Shown: positions 28,372 through 36,878, counted from the stretch's first letter. The stretch is DNA of 64,000 nucleotides from an uncultured Bacteroides sp. (GCF_963677945.1 NZ_OY782578.1:3067258-3131257); one strand, 5' to 3'. A program made the numbers and translations. Notes: generated by a model not told the origin, from the sequence alone.

Positions 28372-28379
28372 AGAAAAAG

Positions 28380-29723
28380 ATGAAAAAGCAATATAAAGAA
28401 TGGATCAATAAAGCTTTGCAAAGAAGCTACTTGAAATACCTGCTAATTTTATTTGCAGGATTAGCATTAGGATGGCTGTTTTTCCATTCATCCAGCAGTA
28501 AGGATAAGGCAGAGACCACTGCAAAGAAAGAGGTGCATGAGCACAAACATACCATCTGGACCTGCTCCATGCATCCACAAATTAAAATGGATAAGCCTGG
28601 TCAGTGCCCTATTTGCGGTATGGATCTAATCCCTTTGAAAGATAGTGGTTCTTCCGGAGATAGCAGTGCTACCATTGATCCTAATGCCGTACAATTATCC
28701 GAAGAGGCTTTGGCGCTGGCTAATGTGCAGACTTCGATTGTTGGCAATGATAACAGGGCGAAAGATTTACGCCTCTATGGAAAAATTCAACCGGATGAGC
28801 GACTGATGCAATCGCAAACAGCTACGGTAAGTGGTCGTGTGGAGCGTCTTTGGATAAATTTCACAGGAGAATCTGTCAGAAAAGGGCAAACGCTTGCTTC
28901 TGTCTACTCTCCGGAAATTTACACAGCACAGCAAGAATTACTGGAGGCAGCACGGATGAGCAACTCTCAGCAAAAGGCCTATTTGCTTGATGCTGCAAGA
29001 GAGAAACTACGTTTATGGAATCTTACCGATCAACAGATTGCTGCGATAGAGAAATCGGGAAAGACCTCTCCTTTCGTAGAGATAAAAACAACCACAAGTG
29101 GCAAGGTTATAGCAAAGCAAGTAAATAAGGGCGATTACATCAATCAGGGTTCCGTACTTTTCCAGATAGCCGATTTATCTCGTGTATGGGCTATTTTTCA
29201 AGCCTATGAAGGAGATCTGCCATTCCTTAAACAAGGAAACAAGATTGAATTCACCCTTCAGGCCATTCCGGGGAAATTTTTTTCCGGAAAGGTATCTTTT
29301 ATCGATCCGGTAATTAATCCCTCTACCCGCACAGCAGGCATAAGAGTAGAGATAAACAACAGCGACGGTAAACTAAAGCCGGAGATGTTTGTAACCGGCA
29401 ATGTAAAGGCTTCATTGGCTAAGAGTAAAGATCAGCTGGTTATTCCGCAATCGGCAGTGCTGTGGACTGGTAAGCGTTCTGTTGTTTACGTTAAAACACC
29501 CGGCACCTCCGTACCAACCTTTACGCTGAGGGAAATTGAACTGGGACCATCGCTTTCGGGTGCTTACGTAGTACTTGGCGGACTAGCATCGGGCGAAGAA
29601 ATAGTTACCAACGGTGCTTTTGCCATTGATGCAAGTGCCCAGCTTGATGGCAAGCAAAGCATGATGAATCAAGATAAACCAGAAAATAAAAAGACTAACA
29701 GCATGCCAGGAATGGATATGTAA
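28380..29723 (+). CDS. cusB: CusB-type periplasmic adaptor with heavy-metal-binding domain
   Basis: The membrane fusion protein linking CusA to the outer-membrane factor. A single membrane anchor is at about 18-37, then a His-containing linker. A heavy-metal-binding domain follows (WTCSMHPQI...GQCPICGMDLIPL, about residues 60-86), with three Cys, His and Met ligands typical of copper/silver adaptors. The lipoyl-like and beta-barrel domains come next, and the protein ends in a Met-rich tail (MPGMDM). It is 447 residues long and 8 bp from the upstream gene. Confidence 0.9.
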   Translation: MKKQYKEWINKALQRSYLKYLLILFAGLALGWLFFHSSSSKDKAETTAKKEVHEHKHTIWTCSMHPQIKMDKPGQCPICGMDLIPLKDSGSSGDSSATIDPNAVQLSEEALALANVQTSIVGNDNRAKDLRLYGKIQPDERLMQSQTATVSGRVERLWINFTGESVRKGQTLASVYSPEIYTAQQELLEAARMSNSQQKAYLLDAAREKLRLWNLTDQQIAAIEKSGKTSPFVEIKTTTSGKVIAKQVNKGDYINQGSVLFQIADLSRVWAIFQAYEGDLPFLKQGNKIEFTLQAIPGKFFSGKVSFIDPVINPSTRTAGIRVEINNSDGKLKPEMFVTGNVKASLAKSKDQLVIPQSAVLWTGKRSVVYVKTPGTSVPTFTLREIELGPSLSGAYVVLGGLASGEEIVTNGAFAIDASAQLDGKQSMMNQDKPENKKTNSMPGMDM

Positions 29724-29764
29724 TAAGAATCAGTAAGTTATTTACCGTTTAAATGATAAAGAAT

Positions 29765-30157
29765 ATGAAAACAAGAATGATTAAATTGAGTTTAGTAACT
29801 CTTATTTTAGCTAGTTTAACAGCTTTGCCAGTTAAAGCTACAGTTCAAAATCCCAATAAAGCAAAGACTACAGTAACAGCTCCGGCTGCCAAAATGAAAC
29901 ACGTAGAATTTCCTGTTAAAGGGAGTTGTGAGCTATGTAAAACGCGTATTGAAAAAGCTGCAAAGAGTGTAAAAGGAGTAAAAATGGCAATGTGGGAACA
30001 GAAAAGTCAGACATTACATTTGCAGTATGATCCTGCAGCAGCCACTCCTAAAAAAGTAATGCAGGCAGTTGCCAAAGCCGGTCACGATGCCGGAACGGTT
30101 AAAGCAACCTCAAAAGATTACAAGGCTTTGCCAAGCTGCTGTCAGTACAAAAGATAA
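29765..30157 (+). CDS. Secreted heavy-metal-associated (HMA) domain protein
   Basis: A small periplasmic metallochaperone-like protein. The ATG at 29765 gives a signal peptide (MKTRMIKLSLVTLILASL..., cleavage near VKA); an in-frame ATG at 29753 only adds four residues. The HMA fold carries the Cys pair GSCELCKTRIEK (CxxC) near residues 45-48 and ends in a further CC pair. It probably hands Cu(I) or a similar ion to the CusABC-like pump encoded just upstream. Last gene of the operon, followed by a hairpin. Confidence 0.85.
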   Translation: MKTRMIKLSLVTLILASLTALPVKATVQNPNKAKTTVTAPAAKMKHVEFPVKGSCELCKTRIEKAAKSVKGVKMAMWEQKSQTLHLQYDPAAATPKKVMQAVAKAGHDAGTVKATSKDYKALPSCCQYKR

Positions 30158-30180
30158 ACTTTATTGCATAGTATAATAAG

Positions 30181-30220
30181 AGCCTCTCTTTATTGCTAAG
30201 GGAGGCTTTCATTATTTATT
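30181..30220 (+). terminator. Terminator after the metal-efflux operon
   Basis: A 10-bp stem AGCCTCTCTT / AAGGGAGGCT (one G-T pair) with a 7-nt loop lies 24 bp after the HMA stop codon. The following tract is T-rich but not continuous. Confidence 0.65.
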
Positions 30221-30375
30221 TCCGTCTATTAGTTGCTATTGATGGATGGATTCATGATTATTACAGTGTAAAGATGATGCTTTTCGGAGAAACACTGATA
30301 GGATTCTTCTTCATACTAATTTTTCTGTTTATTATGAAGCATTATAAAATACACAAAATCAGTGTATAAAAGAGG

Positions 30376-31632
30376 TCAATCAACATTCACATCCAAAAGA
30401 TCATTAATATCAGTAGTAAAGCTTTTCGAAAGCCTTTCCTGCTTCATCTTCCACACTTTAGTATCCTGAGCAGCCAGATGTATTTTCCGAGAGCCATATT
30501 TTGTGTTCAATGTATCTATGGCTTTCATTAAAGGTTCATGTTTAGGATTCGAGTTAAAGAAGAGCGATCTTTGAAGATTAGCTTCCTGAACAAAATCCAT
30601 GAGTACCACTCCTGCCCTTTTATAAAGAAAATCTTGCTTAAATATCTTTCTTAATCCCTCACTCGCAAATTTAACCATCTCCAACGAAGAAGATGTAGGG
30701 AAAGGTAATTTCACCACAATACTGTTGCTGTATTTATCGCCAGGTTCACGGAATCTGCTTGTTTCAATAAACACAACGATGGCCTGACACATAGCCCGCT
30801 GGTTCCTTAACTTCTCGGCACTTATCACAGTAAATGTGGCAATGCGTTCATTCACCTCATCAAAAGTACTATACTCATGCTCAAAAGTCCTTGTTGTGGC
30901 AATGCTCTGCTTATTCTCAACAGGTTCCATATCAAGACGGGAAATACCATTCAGCTCATCGAGTAACCTAAGCCCCACAATCGTCATATTCCTTAGCACC
31001 CATCCCCTGTCTAGCATAGCAAAATCAAGTCCCGTGTTTACCCCAATAGCCCTCAGCTTCTTAGCATTCCTTCGTCCTATGCCCCACACATCCTCAACAT
31101 CAATCCATTTCAAAGCCTTCATCCGCTTCTCTTCAGAGTCTATAACATAACTGCCCTCCGTCCTGTCGGGAAACTTCTTTGCTATCCTGTTTGCCAGTTT
31201 GGCCAAAGCCTTTGTAGGAGCCACTCCCACGCTAACCGGAATGCCCGTCCACTGAAGCACCTGTTTACGCATCTTCACCCCGTAAGCATGCAAATCTTCT
31301 TCAATGCCGGCTAAGTTCAGGAAACATTCGTCAATGCTATACACCTCCTGTTCCGGCGAATAGCCCGAAAGAATACTCATCACCCGGTGACTCATATCAC
31401 CGTAAAGAGTGAAATTGGCAGAGAACACTGCAATATTGTGTTGCTCGAAAGTGTACTGGTACTGATAGGCAGGCGCCGCCATGGGAATACCCAAAGCCTT
31501 GGCTTCATTACTCCGCGCAATAACACACCCGTCGTTATTGCTGAGAACAACAATAGGCTTGCCAATAAGAGCCGGATTAAACACCCTTTCACAACTGGCA
31601 TAAAAATTATTGCAGTCAACCAGAGCAAACAT
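30376..31632 (-). CDS. umuC: Y-family DNA polymerase UmuC
   Basis: The catalytic subunit of an error-prone translesion DNA polymerase (Pol V type). The 418-residue product begins MFALVDCNNFYASCERVF, with the first metal-binding Asp in VDCNNFYAS, and has the second acidic pair in YSIDECFLNL (about residues 100-108). The little-finger/C-terminal region of UmuC follows. The ATG at 31632 overlaps the umuD stop codon as TGATG, indicating translational coupling; a GTG one codon upstream is possible. A decayed copy of the C-terminal part (about 30485-30577) is found at 35021-35117. Confidence 0.92.
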   Translation of the reverse strand: MFALVDCNNFYASCERVFNPALIGKPIVVLSNNDGCVIARSNEAKALGIPMAAPAYQYQYTFEQHNIAVFSANFTLYGDMSHRVMSILSGYSPEQEVYSIDECFLNLAGIEEDLHAYGVKMRKQVLQWTGIPVSVGVAPTKALAKLANRIAKKFPDRTEGSYVIDSEEKRMKALKWIDVEDVWGIGRRNAKKLRAIGVNTGLDFAMLDRGWVLRNMTIVGLRLLDELNGISRLDMEPVENKQSIATTRTFEHEYSTFDEVNERIATFTVISAEKLRNQRAMCQAIVVFIETSRFREPGDKYSNSIVVKLPFPTSSSLEMVKFASEGLRKIFKQDFLYKRAGVVLMDFVQEANLQRSLFFNSNPKHEPLMKAIDTLNTKYGSRKIHLAAQDTKVWKMKQERLSKSFTTDINDLLDVNVD

Positions 31633-32066
31633 CACATCTTCCTAATAGCGTAGGTAACAATACCCCAAATCATAAAATTATTATTCTCATTCACTTCAAT
31701 GACAGGGAAATCAGAGTTCGAAGGAATAAGCATGCACCGAGTCTTTTCAATCTTAATCCGTTTCACGGTAAACTCACCATCCACAAAGCACACAGCCATT
31801 TTCCCATCAGCAGGTGGTAAGCTCTTATCAATAATAAACAGATCCCCATCACTCAGATCCGATTCCATCGAAGTACCATTTGCCCGTGCAAAAAAGGTAG
31901 CCTCAGGATTCTTTATAAGAATATTATTCAGGTCGATAGACGCAGCCACAAAATCATCCGCAGGCGAAGGGAATCCCGCTTTTATATTGCCAACAAACGG
32001 AATCTCGAGCATTTTACTCGTATCTGCCGGATATATTTCCAGTTGTCTGAATATTTTTTCTTTCAT
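31632..32066 (-). CDS. umuD: UmuD-like self-cleaving SOS protein
   Basis: A LexA/UmuD S24 peptidase-type protein that cleaves itself after RecA stimulation and then partners UmuC. The start at 32066 (MKEKIFRQLEI) is preferred; the longer frame to 32108 adds a Lys/Cys-rich leader without homology. The cleavage site is Ala30-Gly31 (NIKAGFPSP), the nucleophile Ser66 is in NGTSMESD, and the general base Lys102 is in FTVKRI. No HTH domain is present, so it is not LexA. At 144 residues it has the normal UmuD length. SOS control is expected, but no operator was recognised. Confidence 0.92.
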   Translation of the reverse strand: MKEKIFRQLEIYPADTSKMLEIPFVGNIKAGFPSPADDFVAASIDLNNILIKNPEATFFARANGTSMESDLSDGDLFIIDKSLPPADGKMAVCFVDGEFTVKRIKIEKTRCMLIPSNSDFPVIEVNENNNFMIWGIVTYAIRKM

Positions 32067-32227
32067 CGGTTCACATTGCTTGTTTTTGCAAAGTTGCACA
32101 GAAAACATGGTTTATCAATATTTGATTGGCAAATTAACAGATGAAAAATTAGATTTTTAGAATGCATACAACAACTTTGCGCCTAAATTATTATTAATTA
32201 AATAATTGTGAATTGCTTTCAAAATTA

Positions 32228-32235
32228 TACCTTTG
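32228..32235 (+). promoter_or_regulatory. Promoter -7 box of the PQQ-propeller gene
   Basis: TACCTTTG fits TAnnTTTG, 76 bp before the ATG at 32311. Direct repeats TGTGAATTG(C/T)TTTC at 32207-32220 and 32283-32296 flank it. Confidence 0.45.
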
Positions 32236-32310
32236 CTATACAAGCAACAACAATCAGGAAAAATATACAATTTTACAACTGCTGTGAATTGTTTTCTATA
32301 AAATAAAGTA

Positions 32311-33516
32311 ATGCATACTGATCTTAAATTTAAAACTTATGCTATTGTAGCCTTGTTGAGCATCTTTTCGCTCAATGGCATGGCTCAATATAGCTTACAA
32401 TGGAAATATACCACTCAAAGCGGTATTTATTCATCCCCGGTAGTTGATGGCAATGCCGTATTTGTTGGGTCTAATGATTCTTGCATGTATTCTCTGAATG
32501 CGCAAGAGGGTAAACTTAACTGGAAATTTAAAACCAGCGGAGAAATTAAGTCCAAACCGCTTGTCTACAAAGGAAACCTCATTTTTAATAGCACAGATGG
32601 TTTTATTTATTCCATTAATAAACGCACAGCACACCAAAACTGGAAAGTGCAAACTGCTGGCGAGAAAAGACTCGATATATGGGATTACTATTTATCTTCA
32701 CCTGTTTTTGCTCACAATAAAGTGATTGTAGGTAGCGGCGACGGTTGTATTTATGCATTGAATCCCCAGTCGGGTAATTTGTGTTGGAAATTTCAAACAG
32801 GAGGCATAGTCCATGCTACCCCCCTAGTTGTTCACGATAAAGTTTTTGTAGGCAGTTTCGACGGCTATTTTTATGCGTTGAATCTGTCGGATGGCAGTTT
32901 GATCTGGAAATTTAAGACAAAGGGAAACAAATATTTCCCTATAGGCGAAATTCAGAAGGGAGCAACACTTTACAATCAGTCGGTTGTGTTTGGATGCAGA
33001 GATTACTTTATGTATTCGCTAAACATCGAATCGGGCAAACTCAACTGGAGTAAGGAAGAAACCAATAGCTGGATTATTGCTGCGCCACTGTTGGTTGATG
33101 GTTTGCTGTGCTACGGAACGTCGGACTCACACCACTTTCAGCTTATGACGGCTGCAACCGGAGAGATAAAAAAAACATTTTCATTGAATATGAGAGTATA
33201 TGCCGAAGCTGTTTTGTTACGCAATCAGGTACTATTTGGCTGTTTTAACGGTAAATTATATCAGGTAGATCTTGCTTCGAACACTATCCGGGAAGTATTT
33301 CAGACGGATGGTAGCAAACGTAATTATCATAGTGTGTACAATGAAGATGGAACATTCAGAGCCGACTTTAAACTATATGGCAACGACTATGTTGCATCCG
33401 AGAAACAAATACTTGGGTTGGGGTCCATTCTTTCTACTCCTTGCATTGCCAATGGAATGATTTACCTGGGCGATTCTAACGGGTGCTTTTATGCACTACG
33501 GGTGTCTGCTCCTTAG
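32311..33516 (+). CDS. Exported PQQ-like beta-propeller repeat protein
   Basis: A secreted or periplasmic beta-propeller of 401 residues with a signal peptide (cleavage near GMAQ, residue 25). At least seven blades are visible, each with a form of the PQQ/BamB signature: a Val-x-Val-Gly-Ser strand, a Tyr-Ala-Leu-Asn/Asp turn and G-x-L-x-W-K-F (for example GKLNWKFKTSG, GNLCWKFQTGG and GSLIWKFKTKG). The key catalytic residues of quinoprotein dehydrogenases are not evident, so a structural or binding role is more likely. It is not clearly BamB. A truncated copy of its last 60 codons sits at 34814-35012. Confidence 0.8.
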   Translation: MHTDLKFKTYAIVALLSIFSLNGMAQYSLQWKYTTQSGIYSSPVVDGNAVFVGSNDSCMYSLNAQEGKLNWKFKTSGEIKSKPLVYKGNLIFNSTDGFIYSINKRTAHQNWKVQTAGEKRLDIWDYYLSSPVFAHNKVIVGSGDGCIYALNPQSGNLCWKFQTGGIVHATPLVVHDKVFVGSFDGYFYALNLSDGSLIWKFKTKGNKYFPIGEIQKGATLYNQSVVFGCRDYFMYSLNIESGKLNWSKEETNSWIIAAPLLVDGLLCYGTSDSHHFQLMTAATGEIKKTFSLNMRVYAEAVLLRNQVLFGCFNGKLYQVDLASNTIREVFQTDGSKRNYHSVYNEDGTFRADFKLYGNDYVASEKQILGLGSILSTPCIANGMIYLGDSNGCFYALRVSAP

Positions 33517-33857
33517 ATGTATTTAAAATCGCTTCCAAGGAGGAGATTAGTTATACATTTTTAGTCTACGTAATGGCGTTAATCATTTACTATTTTACTC
33601 CCGGCACATAATATGTTATGTTTAGAGATTGCGAAATTTGTGATTTCGCAATCTCTATAATTCAAATAGAACTGTCTGATTAGTTCTAAGTTTCTTTTAG
33701 AAAGTTCTTTATTGTTTTGGCCATTGGTAAACATAACCAGTTCAATAGCTAGTTACTCCATGAGTAACCTGCCGACGACGTTGTTTTCCTCCTGTAAATA
33801 CAAGGCATTTACAGTTCTGCCACTAAAGATAGCCAGTTCACAAAAATTGCTATTATT
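33517..33857. other. Intergenic region with a 15-bp perfect hairpin
   Basis: No gene is seen. A perfect 15-bp inverted repeat with a TTGTG loop lies at 33623-33657 but has no T-tract on either side, so it is not a clear terminator. The 15-mer CCTCCTGTAAATACA at 33788-33802 is repeated at 36070-36084. Confidence 0.5.
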
Positions 33858-34481
33858 TTATAATTTATTGGCATCTTGAAATTCCTTCAACTCTTTATCT
33901 GTCATTTGCACAAAAATAGAAACGCCATAAACATCTTTGTTATTACGTTTTAAGCCTAATGGATAGACTGCGCAGAAAGAGGGATGTAAACCTAAATCCC
34001 AACCTGTTATTTGCATATAAGAACCATCTACTAGCGATATCACACTTCTTGGCGTCCCCTCATATCTACCGTTAAAGATGTATGACTGAGTATTGGAAAG
34101 CATAGAGTTTGCTTTTGAGTCATCTTTACGATAAGTTGTAATTTTATTTCCCTCTGTAAAATAGAAGTTAGCAGGATTAATACCATAAACATTCTTATAA
34201 AAATCGTCAGGAAGCCTTTTTCCGCTCTCATCAATTTCCCAGGTTCCATAATTTTTCCATCCATGCCCTGTAACCATCTTCTCAAAATTCTCCTGACTAA
34301 TTCCGCCTCCATCTCCGAAGCACCTACCTTGATCGTCAAATACATAATTACTAGTATGATTATCCAAACATTTTTCCCATTCCGAATACAAAGATTCATC
34401 ATCTTTATCAGAACATCCGGTAATACCAAGTACAGAGAAAATGACTAAAAGTAGTCCAAAATTAAATTTAAAGCCTTTCAT
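33858..34481 (-). CDS. Hypothetical lipoprotein, 207 aa
   Basis: Unrecognised surface or periplasmic lipoprotein. The signal sequence ends in VLGITGC (Cys at 23), a good lipobox, followed by the Ser/Asp-rich linker SDKDDES that is common in Bacteroides lipoproteins exported to the surface. The remainder has GDGGGISQENF, several aromatic-rich strands and no known catalytic motif. It lies beside a cluster of decayed genes and is flanked by 340-bp gaps. The frame is intact. Confidence 0.65.
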   Translation of the reverse strand: MKGFKFNFGLLLVIFSVLGITGCSDKDDESLYSEWEKCLDNHTSNYVFDDQGRCFGDGGGISQENFEKMVTGHGWKNYGTWEIDESGKRLPDDFYKNVYGINPANFYFTEGNKITTYRKDDSKANSMLSNTQSYIFNGRYEGTPRSVISLVDGSYMQITGWDLGLHPSFCAVYPLGLKRNNKDVYGVSIFVQMTDKELKEFQDANKL

Positions 34482-34813
34482 ATTTTAAAAATTTAAATTA
34501 TTGATCGCGTTTATTATTAAATGAAAAATTATTCAAAATCTTGCATGACGACAAGACTTTTTTATTAAAATATTTTCTTAGCCCATCATCTTCAAGCACC
34601 AGCATCTGCTTGCTTTATTTTGTAAAGCCTGCTTTCATATATTCTACTTTTTATCATAAATAAATGAACAGACTCATATATGTTAATTATATGGATAAAA
34701 AGTAGATTTTAAACACAAAACAAGCCTGTAATAATCTAGTTTATAGATTACTAAAGCCTTCAAATTGTTAATAGCTCCATGATATCCATCTTTGATTCTT
34801 TGTATACAGGTAA
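34482..34813. other. AT-rich intergenic region with a 13-bp inverted repeat
   Basis: No gene seen. TCTACTTTTTATC (34643-34655) and its perfect complement GATAAAAAGTAGA (34694-34706) form a 13-bp inverted repeat with a 38-nt spacer. A smaller TAATCTA / TAGATTA dyad is near 34733. The promoter for the minus-strand lipoprotein gene should be close to 34482. Confidence 0.4.
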
Positions 34814-35012
34814 TATCATAGTGTGTACAATGAAGATGGAACATTTAGAGCTGACTTTAAACTATATGACAACGACTATGTTGCATCCGAGAAACAAATA
34901 CTTGGATTGGGCTCCATTCTTTCTACTCCTTGCATAGCCAATGGAATGATTTACCTAGGCGATTCTAACGGGTGCTTCTATGCACTGCGGGTGTCTGTTC
35001 CATAGATGTTTT
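34814..35012 (+). pseudogene. Truncated copy of the PQQ-propeller gene 3' end
   Basis: About 190 bp closely matching 33326-33523 of the propeller gene: the translated stretch from YNEDGTFRADFKLY through CFYALRVS differs by only a few residues (Gly to Asp in LYDNDY, and the last Ala to Val). The fragment lacks a signal peptide and all but the last blade, and has no promoter of its own. It marks the end of a lost paralogue or a recombination event. Confidence 0.85.
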
Positions 35013-35020
35013 AGTATATG

Positions 35021-35117
35021 CTTTTGCGAGCCATATTTAGTGTTCAATTTATCTATAGCTTTCATTAACGATTCATGTTTAGGGTGTCGAGTTAAAGAAG
35101 AAAGATCTTTGACGATT
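35021..35117 (-). pseudogene. Decayed umuC fragment
   Basis: About 97 bp clearly similar to 30485-30577 inside umuC, in the same orientation as the functional umuC. Substitutions and small indels destroy the frame. It lies 8 bp after the truncated PQQ copy, so parts of the umuC and PQQ loci are juxtaposed here in the opposite order from the intact locus. Confidence 0.75.
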
Positions 35118-35119
35118 TT

Positions 35120-35484
35120 CTATTCAACAAACTCTTTAATGTAATGATAATCTCTTTCTAAATTAAAATTCATATTTGCAAATCCTTCTTCCTTACTAAT
35201 GTATTGTACTTTTCCTATTTCTTCGTCATTATTATATGAAGCAATCCATCAGCACGAATTCCTGCTATATTACGCATTAATTCATCTGTAACTTTTAGCC
35301 CAGACAAAGAACCATCATCATTAGCTCCAATAATCAAGAACCCAGGTTATTTACTTCCCGGAAGATCATTAGCAAAAGCACAGACTGCCTGACAAAACTT
35401 ATCTGTGTTTGTTGTGGATACAGTCCTTGCTATTCTATCACTCTCCAGATCATTGAGCAATATTTTTACTTCCTCGTTTGTCAT
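35120..35484 (-). pseudogene. AlbA_2-type (Schlafen AAA_4) ATP-binding protein remnant
   Basis: Starting at ATG 35484, the translation begins MTNEEVKILLNDLESDRIAR and has ANDLPGSK followed by an in-frame TAA. It continues in the same frame with PGFLIIGANDDGSLSGLKVTDELM, the usual core of AlbA_2 domain proteins. A further stop or frameshift near 35231 separates a last piece ending HYIKEFVE. Full-length relatives are several hundred residues long, so most of the gene is gone. Confidence 0.7.
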
Positions 35485-35609
35485 TATATAATTTGTCGCT
35501 TATATGGTAAATACATTTTTTGTAACATCATTTATCATAGTCACTATCATAGTCACCAGTTAAAATTAAAGCATTATATTCTTTCATTTCAAGTTATAAC
35601 AGCGCTAAT

Positions 35610-35831
35610 TTACATTGTTTCGTAAAGTTTAAACAAATGTTCCAATTGCCCTTCATCATTGATAAATGGTTCTTTGCGATTATGACATCCTACAATTAAA
35701 TCGATAGTATAATGAGCATCTTGTAGATCTTGCGATATTTTATCCGAGTCGTACATTTCAGCCAATGCTTTTTGCGGAATGTCCAGCACAGACTAAGAGT
35801 ATTTCTTCTTTAAATCTGTTATTTTTCTCAT
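35610..35831 (-). pseudogene. C-terminal remnant of a DNA methyltransferase
   Basis: From ATG 35831, a short frame with one internal stop (TAG) reads through SVLDIPQKALAEMYDSDKIS and ends with HNRKEPFINDEGQLEHLFKLYETM. The pattern (LY/MYD..., then AH..ID..V, then KPF..E..RLE.LF.LYE) resembles the extreme C-terminus of class I DNA methyltransferases of restriction-modification systems. Only this tail remains. Confidence 0.5.
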
Positions 35832-35851
35832 AATTTTCTTGTTCGCGATAA

Positions 35852-36061
35852 TCATAGGCTAGTAAAAAAATCATCGTTTACAGCAAAAATATACAGAGAG
35901 ACTTTGTTTATCTCTGCATCGACTTTAATATCTTCGAACACTGATGTAAGCTGTTCCGTAGAAACAGCTTGGTAAGCTAACTTTTTCTTTACTAATATAC
36001 CATCGTAATATACCAAGTTCATCTTTCCAGAGCGAACTCGTTCTATACTTATTTTATTCAC
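35852..36061 (-). CDS. Small hypothetical ORF or gene fragment, 69 aa
   Basis: An open frame with a plausible start (MNKISIERVRSGKMNLVYYDG) on the same strand as the methylase remnant, 20 bp upstream of it. It is not recognised. No signal peptide or membrane segment is present. Given the neighbouring decay it may be a fragment of a larger lost gene rather than a functional one. Confidence 0.35.
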   Translation of the reverse strand: MNKISIERVRSGKMNLVYYDGILVKKKLAYQAVSTEQLTSVFEDIKVDAEINKVSLYIFAVNDDFFTSL

Positions 36062-36318
36062 GTCAGAAGCCTCCTGTAAATACAGCCAACCTCCTATTCT
36101 GTAACAGATTGTTCTTTATACACTTTGAATTTTCATTCAATTTATTTATAAGATAATGTTGCCATTATTATTTTCACTTCTTAGACAGAAAAGGCTTTTC
36201 AAATCGCGATCCTATGATTTATTCATATCTACAAAGATAAAAATATTTTTAATTAATTGCAATTTAATGAGTAGTTATTTCTTAAAAAATTAAGATTAAG
36301 TGGTTAACCCAATAATCT

Positions 36319-36367
36319 ATTCACCAATAAAAAAAATCCATTCACCAATAAAAAAAAATCTTTCACC
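36319..36367. repeat. Phased ATTCACC array, copy 2 (three motifs)
   Basis: ATTCACCAATAA at 36319 and 36340, and TTTCACCAATGA at 36361: exact 21-bp spacing, separated by A-tracts. The core and period match the array at 8879-8949. Confidence 0.7.
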
Positions 36368-36411
36368 AATGAAGAACAATTGTTTATATAAAGAATTACA
36401 GGAAGCAGATT

Positions 36412-36516
36412 ATGATGAAAAAAAACATTGAACTTACTTCTGCGCAAACCAATATAATCAGAAATACTCTGGGAGCTCCGGAAGCTTTTAAACGAAAATA
36501 CTCGCGAGATCTTTAA
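36412..36516 (+). CDS. Small ORF after the ATTCACC array, 34 aa (tentative)
   Basis: A short frame starting ATGATG, translated MMKKNIELTSAQTNIIRNTL... and ending KYSRDL. A purine-rich AGGAAG lies 10 bp upstream. No family is recognised. It could be a small protein, a decayed gene start or chance. Confidence 0.25.
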   Translation: MMKKNIELTSAQTNIIRNTLGAPEAFKRKYSRDL

Positions 36517-36550
36517 AATCACTATTAATGTTAGCTTTTATCAATCTACC

Positions 36551-36600
36551 TAAACCGGTTATTTTATTCGAAAAAAGAATAATTAACCGGTTTATATTTT
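36551..36600 (+). terminator. Terminator-like hairpin
   Basis: TAAACCGGTTATTTTATTC and its near-perfect complement (one bulge) form a long stem around an A-rich 7-nt loop, followed by TATATTTT. It could end transcription of the small ORF at 36412 or insulate the cassette that follows. Confidence 0.6.
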
Positions 36601-36811
36601 AATATAAACTAATATTTAATATTATTTATTCTGTAACACTTCTATGTCCCTGATAAATTTTACTTACACTGCAATTTATTCATAACCAAACAGTTACAAA
36701 GAAAAAAACTTGGCCCTTTTTTGTCCCGTTTTTTATTTCCATAAATTCAATTATATTCTTTGCTTTATTGGACTTTTACACCTAAAAACATCATATCACA
36801 CAATTCCCACT

Positions 36812-36878
36812 ATTTACACACATTTACACACCATTTCACACGCTTTTTTGGAGCATATATGCAGAAAATGTACTTTTG
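36812..36878 (+). promoter_or_regulatory. Promoter with helically phased ATTTACACAC repeats
   Basis: A complete Bacteroides promoter: TTTG at 36847-36850, a 20-bp spacer, and TACTTTTG at 36871-36878. Directly upstream are three copies of ATT(T)ACACAC-like motifs starting at 36812, 36822 and 36833, one helical turn apart. It drives the DnaB-like gene at 36973, leaving an untranslated leader of about 90 nt. Confidence 0.6.

Noticed and set aside
31632-32066. LexA repressor
   Set aside because: The protein has the S24 peptidase residues but no N-terminal helix-turn-helix, and it is coupled to umuC.
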